Below are positions 1 through 11,900 of a DNA stretch of 64,000 nt, piece by piece. The first letter of the stretch is position 1, and each line of letters starts with the position of its first letter. The position numbers and the translations under genes were made by a program. The notes under the pieces were generated by a model. The model was not told the DNA's origin, searched no databases, and saw nothing but the letters and a program-made list of their open reading frames with translations. Source of the stretch: Holacanthus passer (taxonomy: Eukaryota > Chordata > Actinopteri > Pomacanthidae); NCBI GenBank assembly GCA_025331565.1, contig JAFREQ010000044.1:992001-1056000 (forward strand), written 5' to 3'.

Positions 1-72
1 TACAACTGAAGAAAAATCATACAGATTTGTGATAGTTTAGCAGCTCTCAGGTCTTCTCTCTGTCTCCTCCAG

Positions 73-3000
73 GTGATGGAGGCAGAGCTTCTGTACAGAC
101 AGTGTGTGAATGATGCCAAGTACCACCAGGATGAGCTGGTAAAGGTCAAAGAGAGAATTATTTCCCACATTCGCAAGCTCATCTGTCAGGGAGACACTGT
201 GCTCAAGGAGGTTGGTATGAAAGTTGAGGAAACTAAACGTCAGTCTTCCTGCAGGCTTCTAGATAGGTTGTTCAAAGCAGAAGTCTCTAAGCACACATGG
301 TTAAATTTGGTTGTGGTGTAAATATAGGTGGTAATGTCATGCATTTATTTTAGTCACAAAGTAAATCTCAATGACTTGGACCACTGTATATACTGTACAT
401 TTATAGCAGCAGCATCTGAGGATACATTTGGATGTGATCAAACTCTCTCTGTTCAGGAAGAGAAGTTTTAATAAATAAAGTTCCTCCCCTTTGTGACATG
501 ATATTTTTGAATATTCATTATTAGATGACAGTAAACCATGTCTCTATCTCCACTTCTGCTTCTCACATTTGCTTTAATATAATATTCTATTTAAGCAATG
601 CTTTATGGTTTGCAACCCTGCTTTATCTCCCCCATCATGTCTCTTCTCTGCATCAGGCCACAGTCAACATGTTTTACTTCCAGCGGCAGCAGACAGAACC
701 TATTCCCCTCGGCTATCACAACCTGGAGATGACATGCAGGTCCATGGAGCCTGGTGAGCAATACCTGCTCTACATCCTTAGCAGGCGTCGGTCCGAACAC
801 CCTCTCGAAGTCTTTACCTTCCAGGAGTATATTCCTCAGGGAAAAGGGTACGGAAAATGGATCAATGTCTGTCTCTGCTGTTACTCTGGCTGTGGTATTT
901 GCTGTGGGTTTCAAAGTGTATGGAGCTTTTTTTAAGAAATAATTTATTTCTTTGAGTCCAGAAATGATAATTAATTTTAAGTGAAAATAAAAAAGTAATT
1001 ATTCATGAAAATGTCTTACAAAGAAAAACACCTTGGATTTATGTGTCTGCTCAATTCTTCATTCAATAGTTCATGCAAGCAGCAAACCTCCTGTTCTAAT
1101 TTGCTGAGATATTTTAGTTCAATCAATTTGAAGCAGGAAAACAATGTTTGATATGCACATGGTACACAATTTCTCTTTATCTATTAAATTTTTTTTCACA
1201 ATCCTTTTTATTTGAAAGGAACAAACGGAAAACCAGCAACACTCTCGGCTCTCTGCAGGACTCTATGACAGATGATGGTGCTTGCAGACGACCTAATGAT
1301 GGCAGTAAGGACTCCCCATGATTACGCTACGATTATCAACAGACAAATTAGCCACTTTTATTAATTTTTGTTTTCTTATGTGTTCTGGTGCACTTTAGGG
1401 AAAACAGGGTACAGTGACAATGACAGTATTGGTGGCAGTTTGGAATCTCTGTCCAGCCCCGGTAAGCATAAGTCTGCAATTGTTTCTGTAACTTTTCTTA
1501 CACTTGCATATGAAAACCTTGCAAAGATAAACATGTTTGATTTCCCCTGTTGTGTCTCTGCTTACGGGAATGCATAACTGAAGCTAACAGGAGGCTGCCT
1601 AAAACCGCATCCACTTTGACAGTGTCATCAGATGACCTGGACGAGCGGGACATGGCATCAGAATCAGGTTTGTTGCTCCCTTTTATGCCTCCATAAACAG
1701 AATATTTCTGTGAGTTCATAACCTCACAAAAAAATAAAGTGCAAGATCATATCCTTTCCCTCTCCCTACAGAGTGCATCGATAGTCAACCAATCAAAGTG
1801 CGCACACTTTCACGAGCAGCCCTGACACACCGACTCAGGAAGATGAAGAGCAAGATGGTCAAATGCAAGCACTGTGACAACTACATTGTTGTCAGTGGGG
1901 TCGAATGTGAGGAGGTATGAAGAGACATTTACAGTAACAGGGCATTTTGAGAAGAACAGCAGACCATGAATGGTGCTGAATGAGATTGTCAATGTCCTCT
2001 GTCCTGTTCCTGTTCCACCTTCAGTGCGGGCTGGCTTTGCACAGGAAGTGTATGGAGGTGTGTCAGCTCGAGTGTGAGCACAAGAAGGGGACTGTGTTCG
2101 GGATGGACCTCTCTCTGCTGCCACGTGAAAGGCCAGATGAGGTGCCCTTTGTGGTGCTGCACTGCGCATCTGAGATTGAGAGTCGCGCTCTCTCAGTACA
2201 GGTACTATTTACCATCACAGTGACCAAAATGTAGAAAAAAAAGACTGTCAACTGTTAGCTGTGGTCTGATAAGTGTTTTTTGTTTTTCCTCTGAGGGGGT
2301 GTATCGTGTGAGTGGGTCCAAGCCTCGCATCCAGAAGCTTTGTCAGGCCTTTGAGACACAAAAGGAGCAGGTGGACCTTTCTGACCTTTCACCGCATGAC
2401 ATCACCTCCATCCTTAAATACTTCTTCAAGGAGGTACAGGAGTCATTGCCAATTGAACTTCACTGAATAAATCAGCCCAATAATGATAGATGATTCATAA
2501 CCACAGCTTTTCTCTCTGATCTCAGTGAGTAACCTCTCTGTTCCTCACTCTCTCCCAGCTCCCAGAGCCCTTACTAACCTTTGACCTGTACAACGGTTTC
2601 GTCACGGTGGGAAAGACCATTCAGAACCTGAATGAAAGGGAGCCGACACCAGACACTAATGAGATAATAGACATCATTCACAACCTACAAAAGCTACTAC
2701 AGAAACTCCCTTCATATTGCTATAGCACCTTGCAGCACTTGATGTCTCATCTGCAAAGGTGAGCATGCAGCTGGGTTACAGACTTCTCTAATAACATCTT
2801 GCCGAACACTCCCAGTGGATTGTTCTTGATTTTTCTTTTGAATTTCTTTTGAATTTTTCCTTCTGTCTTCACAGAGTTGCAGAGAACAATGAGAACAAGA
2901 TGTCCCCTAACAATTTGGGTATAGTGTTTGGGCCAACACTATTGCGCCCCCTTGTGTCTACAGACATGTCAATGATTGCCCTGCTGGAGACCAGTTACCA

Positions 3001-5512
3001 GGCTGCACTTATTGAGTTCATGATCACACACCATGACAAGGTTTTTGGCCTTGAGCAAAGATCCAGTACACCCCCTCCCCCAGTCCCCACTGCACCTCTT
3101 CCAGACACCCCTCCCAGAGCTTCCTGTCCCCAGGATGGGGAAGTTTACGCTGGCTCAGAACATGAAACCTCCCCCAGAGAGCGTCCACACTCACTGGAAG
3201 TAAGTACAGCTCAGCTCTAAGACATACTTGGTGGTTGCTGTTGTGTTCAAGTGTGCAGGATTTTCACAGGACTCACAAATGCCAAATGTTTTAATAGTAG
3301 CATTTGAACAGTAGCTGTAGGAGCTGCAGCAGTAGATGTTGCTTGGTCTACACAGGGCAGAGTGAGTTTGAACCTGAGCTACTTTCCTGATTAATTTACC
3401 TTTTGTTATAAGAGCCTTAGCACCTGGCACCTTGACCTCACGTTTACTCTATCAGGATTAACACACTGTTAAGCTGCTGCATTTCTTCTGCTCTCTGGAT
3501 TCTGTCCTGCATGGCCTCTGTCAAGCTTTACTATGTGGACATTTCACTGCTGTTCCTTACGTGCAAAAATAGTTTACCCCACTGTTACCCCACACTACCC
3601 CACATTTACAGTGGCTATACCAGATGGCTTAGGGGCACAAACTTAAATTACTTGTCCTTTGGGGGGGAGTTAAAAAGGGGGTTAATACTCTGAGCTACTT
3701 ATTCTCTCATTTTAAAATTTCCTGGACAAGTTTGTGCATGATAAGGAGGAAGAATTGTCCGGTTGTAATTTGTGGCTTTAACCTTGAAGCATCACTATCA
3801 TATACTGCAGCACAATAGTATTCCAGGTTTAGACGTGGTCTGTGAATACTTGCAGAAATCCACCACTCAACTTGTGTCATTCCAACAGAGTCGAACAATC
3901 AAGAGAGAGTCAAGCGAGGGTTATATATCTGACAAGTCTTCATCCAATGAGGCAGTGGACCAGCTCAGCTCTGAAGCCAATGAAAGAGCAGGTAGGCTGG
4001 ACGTAGTGATAGAGCAGTTACCGACTTGAATAGGTGAACAAGTTAATGAGAGAATAAGTTCATAGTGTTGATGTTGTATGTAGTTTATCAATGTTGGAGA
4101 TGTTGGTATAATGAGTTATAGATTATTGTGTCAGCTAGTACCTGTGTTGTTTGAGTATGTGTTTTAATTCATCCTGTTAGAGATCTTGTGGGTATTACAC
4201 ACAGTTGTTTGCCTTATTTCTCACAGACAGGTGGTTTGTTGTAGCTAACAGTTACTCGGTATCTTCAAAAGGTACAGAGTGCATCAAGTATCTGTTTTTT
4301 TCTCACTTTACACACTTCCTCCAGTTATTTTTAGACGTGAGACTTCCTTCCATTTTTTTACTGTCGCCTTCTAGCTGTATGACACAGTGTGATTTTAACC
4401 ACGATGTTGATCATTTTGTCAGAGAACCCAGTGTTACTTTTGAGTCTTGGTTTTATTTAATATATATTAAATAAGAATATTTTGTTTAGTACTGCCCTGA
4501 GGTCTGAGGTTTCATCTCTTCTTTGCTTGCTTTTCTTTGTGGCTACAACAGCCAGCTGCTTCAAGGCTTCTTTTCGCAACTAAACACATGAATATATCAA
4601 CCTCAAATGTAGAATAGTAGAATTAGTTTTAAATTTCTGTTAATCACTTTTAAATCAGTGCAGAATATAGTTCCAGTCTGCACTTTAGGCCTTCCAAAAG
4701 AACTCTACTGTGGAGTTATGAATGTTTAACCTTATGTTTTCAGTCAGGATACTACTGACAATTGCCAAATTCAGGGCCTTAAAAGATAAAAACAATATGC
4801 AGGGAAAGCCAAATTTACAATAATCAATAGCCTGTGTTTGTATGACTTTTATGAATCACATGCTTGTCCTCGCTCTTCTGCCTCAGTCCTGGCTGTGAGA
4901 GGGACATCGAGCGATCTTCATTGTGAGCCGGTGGGGGAACCAGACTCAGATTTGGCCCAGCCACACTATCGCTTCACCAGACAGCCTGTGAAGTATTACC
5001 GGCATCATAACCCAGGAACCCGACTCCACAACCCAGGTCGTGCAGCCAGACAGCCTGCAGCCCAGATGAGGGGCAGTCCAGAGAGTGCAGACAGCAGCCG
5101 CAGCTCCTCTCCAGAACCAGGGGCACAGAGACTTTCCCAAAACTTAGATGTCCACTGTGAGAACATCCGCCAGCCCCACCAGGCCACTGAGGTGACAGAG
5201 AGCAAAGTGGACATCCCACTGAGCCCCCGGGAGGTAGTGCAGTACATGCTGGGACTGGATTCAACATTTACATCAGGTGCAACTGCTCCATCATCCACTA
5301 CAACAGAGGACTCTTCTCAAGAGGTGGTGGCTGGGTGTCAAGCTGATCGGCACATAAACAACAGACAGAGTGCTGGACTGAGTCGGGCTCTTTGTCATTC
5401 ACCAAAGATGCTTCCTGTTGAGCACAACCTGTCCTCACCAGCCCAGAAGATCCTGTCTGGCCTGAAGCTGAGGCGCAGTCACTCAGGGAAGGACGAGCAG
5501 CTCTTTGTCTGA
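73..5512 (+). CDS. gmip: GEM-interacting protein, Rho GTPase-activating (3' part of gene)
   Basis: Twelve exons continue a gene that starts left of the window: 73-210, 657-847, 1219-1304, 1399-1461, 1584-1667, 1772-1914, 2025-2201, 2296-2433, 2559-2758, 2875-3199, 3889-3991, 4887-5512 (stop 5510-5512). Joined they give 757 residues with no break. The order is the end of an F-BAR coiled coil (about residues 1-80), a Ser-rich linker, an atypical C1 zinc finger (about 197-245, with CKHC, CEEC and a following H-X2-C-X7-C), a RhoGAP domain (about 258-466) and a low-complexity Ser/Pro tail. GVYRVSG carries the expected arginine finger, near residue 298. The family activates GTP hydrolysis by RhoA-type GTPases at the cell cortex. 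ARHGAP29 and ARHGAP45 share this architecture; I chose GMIP because atp13a1 and pbx4 are close by, as in human 19p13.11. The first donor (GAG followed by gttggt) is weak but is the only one that keeps frame. Confidence 0.85.
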
Positions 5513-6310
5513 GAGCAGATAGAAATCTCCAGACAGTTTACTAGAATACATTCACACACACACACTGGAGGATGTAAAATCATTGATGTCACTGTTATTG
5601 TGTGTAAGGACTGCTATCACTATCAATGTTCATGCAGGTTTCATGGATAAAATACTCTGATATTTTACACTCAAATATCTCACCTGTAACAAAAACATTA
5701 GCTTAAATTACTCAGATGATGATTCAATTACCAAAAAGTTGAACGTGTCAAACTCACATTTGAGCCACTCTTTGAGGAAACAGTTGAAAAGTTCAGGCTT
5801 GATTCTTACTTGGATGCCACAGCTTTATTACCACTAATCCTCTTTAAGATTTTGATCTGTTGGCCATCCAGCTGTCTAATACCCAGATCAGAGAAGAGGG
5901 GTTCACTTATTCATCAATTTTGAATATTTCTAGTGTTTTTGAATGTAACAAGCAGGTGGATTGAGATCACAGGTCAAGAGATGCACACTAGCACATAAGT
6001 ATCCATTCTTTCAGATTTTATCCTGAACAAACTATGATGAAAATTTGTAAAATACAAATGCCATCAAGTATTGTGTTTTTTAGATCACTTTGTTCTCAAT
6101 TTGTTTTGTTTAATAGGCTCCAGGTGTATCTTTTTTTAAAGCATATAAACAAAGATATGCCTTCTTTGGTGTCATAGTGAAGTTATCTTTCCACTGATTC
6201 TTTTGTTCCATGCACCTTTCCTGTTTTGCCACAAGGGGGCGATCTTCTCCCAATGTGTGTGGGGGAAATACCAGACACAATAGTAAAAAGGCAATAAACC
6301 ACTTTTTTCT
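5513..6310 (+). other. gmip 3' UTR with candidate poly(A) signals
   Basis: AT-rich sequence without exons after the gmip stop. AATAAA occurs at 6293-6298, and a second copy at 6497-6502 could serve a longer transcript. The exact cleavage site cannot be read from sequence. Confidence 0.45.
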
Positions 6311-6589
6311 AATTACATGTTTTGAGATGTCACTTTTGCCACTTCCACATTAGCCTTTTCATCCTGGCACCTGTTTCAATTTAGGATGTAATGGCCTTTA
6401 AAGTGAGGCAACATTTTCTGTCTGATGTTGTAAATCATCTTCATTTGCCTTTGTCCTTTTGATAATATTCACCACAATCAGGCATTTGAAACATATAATA
6501 AAATATTAGGGTCATAATAGATGTTTCTCATATGGATGGGAGATTCACGTATCACCACAAGTCTTTTTCACGCATCAGCTGCGCCCTTT

Positions 6590-6958
6590 AAAGTCTCCGT
6601 GTAACATTGAACACAAAATGCAAAAGATCATCCTCATCTGAGTTATCAATAGGCTGCATCAAAGCTCATCTTCCCCCATCATCTTCCGCACCTTCTCCCT
6701 CCCTCCCTGTCTGTCCATCTCCTCCCTCTGCGCCTTTTTTACGCACAAAACAAACCGGAGCGCACACACGGCTGTGCGCACAAAACAGGAGACACAATAG
6801 ACAATAGTTTGGGTCATCATGGTATTTGGATTTTTACCGGACTGTGAGATACAGGTGAAGCATCTGTAAACGCGTCTGTTCATTTACTGGCCGAAAGTTT
6901 TGCCCCAGGTTTTAATGTTGCCGACCGAGATTTCAGGAGGAGTGTGTTTCACCTCAAG
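6590..6958 (+). promoter_or_regulatory. Possible promoter and noncoding first exon of the LMX1 gene
   Basis: This stretch is richer in C and CpG than the surrounding AT-rich DNA and ends at a good donor (AAG followed by gtagga at 6959). A noncoding first exon spliced to the coding exon acceptor at 8886 would fit. It contains an inverted repeat with 7-base arms (6760-6766 GCGCACA and 6773-6779 TGTGCGC). There is no direct evidence of transcription; the assignment rests on position and the donor. Confidence 0.3.
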
Positions 6959-8886
6959 GTAGGACTCAAGAACAGGTTGTCAGTGAAGGCAGACTTGTGA
7001 TTTCTCATTTTGTTGCTTGGATTGATATGTGTCTCTCATTCCTGCAGCAGCCTTTGATTCTATCTAATGTTACTTTGACATGTTTTTTTTTAAATGCTCT
7101 GGTAGAAAAAAAATGATTAAGTCACAGTGACCTTGCTAAATTATGATTTAGTCTCTTAATCCAAACCAGTGATCTAAGATAATGTAGAAGAGAGATTTTA
7201 TTACAGGTAAGATTTCAGTCTGTGGCTCAGCATCAGATCCACTGAGATTGTTTGATGCTTATTGTTGATATTATTTCATCATCACATAAGTTTACAGCTG
7301 TTTTATAAAGTGGAGGAATCACATCCAAATGTTGGACCAAACTCAACAACTCAACTTCTCACTTTTGATGGCACAAGGGCAGCTTTTTAAACTAAACTAT
7401 CACAAGTATCAGTTTATCTTTGCATGTTAGGATTTTAAATCCTGGGCACAAAAAAGGTTGGATCATTATCACTTTCACTGTTTTTTTTTAATATGCTTTG
7501 ACATCAACAACAATTTATTGACCTTCATCTGATATGACAATTATGCTTTCTCTGATTGTAGCTCCAGGTGACCGGCAGCAAAGTTAATTTTTTTTTTTTC
7601 AAACTTTTTTTTATTCATAATAATCATCATCAGACTACCAGGCTGTTAGTCTCAACATGTAATTATTGATGCATCACGCAAATATGTCAGTAATGTATTC
7701 AAACCGCAATTAGGCAAAACATCCAATCAGATTATCTGTATTTACATAATTCATTTGTTTTATTTCATTAGCCTACTTAATTTTTTGTGGCTATGCGGCA
7801 ATTACCCGATATTCAATTGCATATTTAGAAAGTAGTGGATTTTATAGACTCACAGTTCGAGCCTCCCAAAAGAAATATAAAAATTCTTTATAAATATCAC
7901 AACAAAAAATCTAAATAAGCTGTAATTTAAATTTTAATTATAATATAGGCTGTAAATATTGTGATAAACCTATGGATTGTTAAGCCTAATAAAAATGAAT
8001 CTGATAAGGCCACAGCAAACCATCTACATTAAAGTGCACGTAGAAAAATTAAAGTTATTTTTTTGTCTGTGTTTTTACATCTTTCACCTTGTTTTTATCT
8101 GGATTTGTCGATTTTTACAGAGAGATTTATGGGATACAAAATGCCGTCAGCGTCTTTTAATGTTTCTGATACAACACTTAATTCAGGTACATTAATGAAA
8201 CTGTAGTACACATTAGAATAGCAACCTTAAACTAATATAAGTGATTTTTTCACTGTAATTTTTAGAGAAAACCTTAAAACATATACACATATTTTCAAAG
8301 TAATTTAAAGAAAAACGTCTAAAATGATGCTGTGGTTCTCTAAACGGAAAATAAATTACATATTATAATGTACTTTTGGGTATTTTCGCAAATCTTTTTT
8401 TACATCAGTTTGATTTTTAATTTTGAATTCTAAATCATTATATATTGATTGATACTTAAAGGCTGACATGCACTTTTAGAAATAGCAGCTGACCAGATTT
8501 AGGGCCCTAAACTCTAAACTGATATTACAGAAATGAAGGTGGGATAATGGTCTAACCTTTGATGCTCATATGTGATTATTTTCATTCGGATTTTTATTAT
8601 ATTATCAGGAAATATATGTGTCGTTTTTGATGTTTCCATTTTTTGAATCATTGTTAATTCTGCTTTTAATAACTTAAATCGAAGCTGTGTGTGTGTGTGA
8701 GTGTAAGTGTGTGTATCTATTTTGTGATAACAGAAAACGTCACCTTGCAAATGCTTATTTTTTTCTCCAAGTGACTGGTTTCGTAATCTGCGTGCCTGCA
8801 TTTTGTCTTATTAACTCTCTCATTTACTGCAAGTTGAGCTGATATATCAGATCTAAATGGTGCATATTTTTTTGGTCTTTCTGCAG
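6959..8886. other. AT-rich DNA upstream of the first LMX1 coding exon (probable intron)
   Basis: Strongly AT-rich with T runs. No exon, RNA gene or recognisable mobile element was seen. The stretch ends in ctgcag at 8881-8886, a plausible acceptor for the coding exon. Confidence 0.4.
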
Positions 8887-8914
8887 CGATCACACTGAGG
8901 GAAGGAGAGAAGGG

Positions 8915-11900
8915 ATGAAAACAGAGGAAAGCCAGCAGTCCTGTCTGCAGCAGCCACCATCCTCAACGCCTTTTGGTGAGTCCTATCTGACTATTTGTTG
9001 CATAAGGCCCAAACGAAATGAACTAGTAATGCGTCATTAAATAATGTCACCAAAGAAAAATATCATCAGGACACCAAGGCTCGTGATAAACTTTATTATT
9101 TATAAATAAAAGAGACCATAACATAGACTAGCATCATTATCAAGTTCACTGAGGACTGACGCAATATAAATCCCTATATGAATATTATGTTTATATTATA
9201 GGAGGACAAATAGTGAAAAAATGACTAATGATTACCAATACGAATTCACTGTTAATGCAAAAATAATATGGTAATATTAGGGGGACATGGGAAAAAATGG
9301 CAACAGCAAAACTTAACCTATTAATTTGTTGTTTGTTGACTTTAACTTATACACTATACAGGCATCACCAGAGAGCTTGAAAACAATTTTGAAATCACAC
9401 TGGAATGAAAAAATAATATTTTAAGGATATAATAAACCACTAGTACATATAAAGTCCATTTAGGAATATATTAAATTTATATTCTTTTTATATATTGAAA
9501 TTGAAGAACAAATAGTGTCAATAAAGCTTTGCCTGTTGAGAACACTTGTTTTGTGCCAAATGATGTAAATTATATACAAAATATACACACACATTTATGT
9601 TATATTATAAATCATTTTCCAGTGTTTTACAGATGACCATGAGCTGGATGGAGCATTTCCTTGTGTAGACTTGCATTAGGGAGACTCATGCATGAGCCCA
9701 GTATTTTAAACAAGGGCTTCGGCCCTGCCTGTGTCTCTGTCCACCCCCTCCAGGTCCGGAGTTCAGGGGAGGGGGAGAGTTGTGTGCGGGCTGCGAGTCT
9801 CCCATCGCCGACCGCTTCCTGCTGCGCGTGAACGAGCGCTCCTGGCACGAGACCTGCGTCAAGTGCGCCGTGTGTTTCAGCGCGCTCACCGGGACCTGTT
9901 ACTGCAGGGACCGCCTGCTGTACTGCAAGCACGACTATGAGAAGTAAGCACACACACACACACAGCAGTGACTGCATGGGGGAAGCAGCCTCCTCAAACC
10001 CTCTACTTAAACTATATACAAGGTTACATGCTAAGTTAAAACTGAATTTCCTTTGTTTGTCAATTAAGACTTGACTAAAAAAAAGCAGAGCATAAGGTGA
10101 TGAGGAATAAGTCCTGAGTTACAACAAGTGTCTTATTTTCATTTTCCTGATGTAAGATTAACCAATGAATAACTTTGTCAAATTTCTTTGCTCATTTGAA
10201 CAAAAAGCATAAATCTATAGAAAAAGAAGTCCAGATGAGTTTTGACCGCATCTGATTCATACAGTGCACAGTACATTCTTCAGGCTGGCTTTCATCAAAC
10301 AAGCACCATTTGACAGTTACTGAGCAAATGAACAGGTGACAAGAAAAGTTAAGAATTTGCAATTTTACAAGTGACCCTCACAGGAGTCAGTCGTAACATT
10401 GCACAAGTTTGATTTCACTAAAAACATAAATGCATCTTTAATCACTTAAAGACAGACATATGTGGCAGGAAATGATAAGCCAAGTTATATCTAATAAAAA
10501 ATACTTCATATAATAAATTCATGTTCAATCCCACAAGTGCGTCATTACAAACACAAGGGGTGTGTACAAAAGCTTTGCTCAAACTTAAATCATTTCATTT
10601 CAGATTGTAGTAAAGATGATCATGTCTGGCTGATATATGAAAAGTGTGTCTACAATTAATAAACATTTTATAATTTTCTATTTCATTTCAACACAAAACA
10701 TAAAAATCAAACATGACTGAAGTGATACAGATATGTGAAATGAAGTTGTGTGACACTTTACCTCAGAGAGGCAACTTATGGGGATTTAAGGGACGATTAA
10801 GGTTTCAAATGATCAATTGGAAGTTTTTGCCACATAATACACTTACATTCAGAGTTCTTATATACAGAAACTTGGGAGACACTTTTCTCCCTGCAACATT
10901 TTTTTAGTTGACTGTTTCAGATTTGTTTTTCTGCTCATAGAGTTATAATTATGGAGTTAGAGTTCTTGGGCCATTCCCACAGTGTTTATGTTCACAACCT
11001 CATTTGAATTAACAGCACTTAATACAGTTATTTCATGCTTCATAGTAAAACAGTTTTCATCATCTGTACACATCAACACAATATACTGCAATATAAAATA
11101 ACACACAGTCTTGCTTTGTGCTTTTTGAGACCATGTGTGTGAGACCATGTGTGTGTGTGTGTGTGTACGTGTATTACTCATTAGGGTCAGGGATAGGCAA
11201 GTAGTGGGAATGGTTAAGGTTAAGGTAAGTAAGGTAATGTAATGTCCTCTGAAGTGATGGAAACACAACTGTGTGTGTGTGAGTGTGTGTGTGTGTGTGT
11301 GTGTGGTTTTTGTTTTGTTGTTTGGTGTGTGCCGTTGTCTGTGGGTGTGCCTGCAGTGGGAGCTCCAGGGGTAGACAGCTGAAGGACGAGCCTGAAGCTT
11401 GTTATCATTGTTTTGGAAAGTGTCAGACGGCATCCAGCAGCACAGACTCTCCCACTGTACCTGACATCTGGAGGAGAGAGAGAATGAGACAGAGAGAGAG
11501 AGAGAGAGGGAGAGAGAGAGAGGGAGAGAGGAACTGGCTGATGAAAGTCTTATTGTGTGACGTTTATCTGGAAAAATGAGCGGGAAACGTGGAGGCAATA
11601 GCTTATCATAAATGAAGCACTGGGTTCATTTTCAGTGATGGAATGAAAAAGCGTATTTGCTCTCCTCGTGTAATGACTGTAATTGTAGATCCAAATTAAT
11701 AGTCAGCGGCTCATGCACAATGGTGTTGATTTAGTCCCCTATACATTGCATATGGATAGTTGCCTTGTTGTGTGAGTCGGTGCCAGACTTGGCACACAGT
11801 ACTGCCTGTGACCTTCAGCGGATCAGCAACAATGTCTCCTTGTTTTCCCTGCAGTCTGTCCATCAGCGCCTTACACTACACCCCCACCACCATCTAGAGC

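Noticed and set aside
5005..5298. Minus-strand frames opposite the last gmip exon
   Set aside because: They are shadows of the plus-strand coding exon, which has clear splice sites and family similarity.
10957..11598. 213-codon minus-strand open frame
   Set aside because: It is translated from GT and GA microsatellites; the product is runs of THTH and SLSL with no family resemblance, inside an LMX1 intron.
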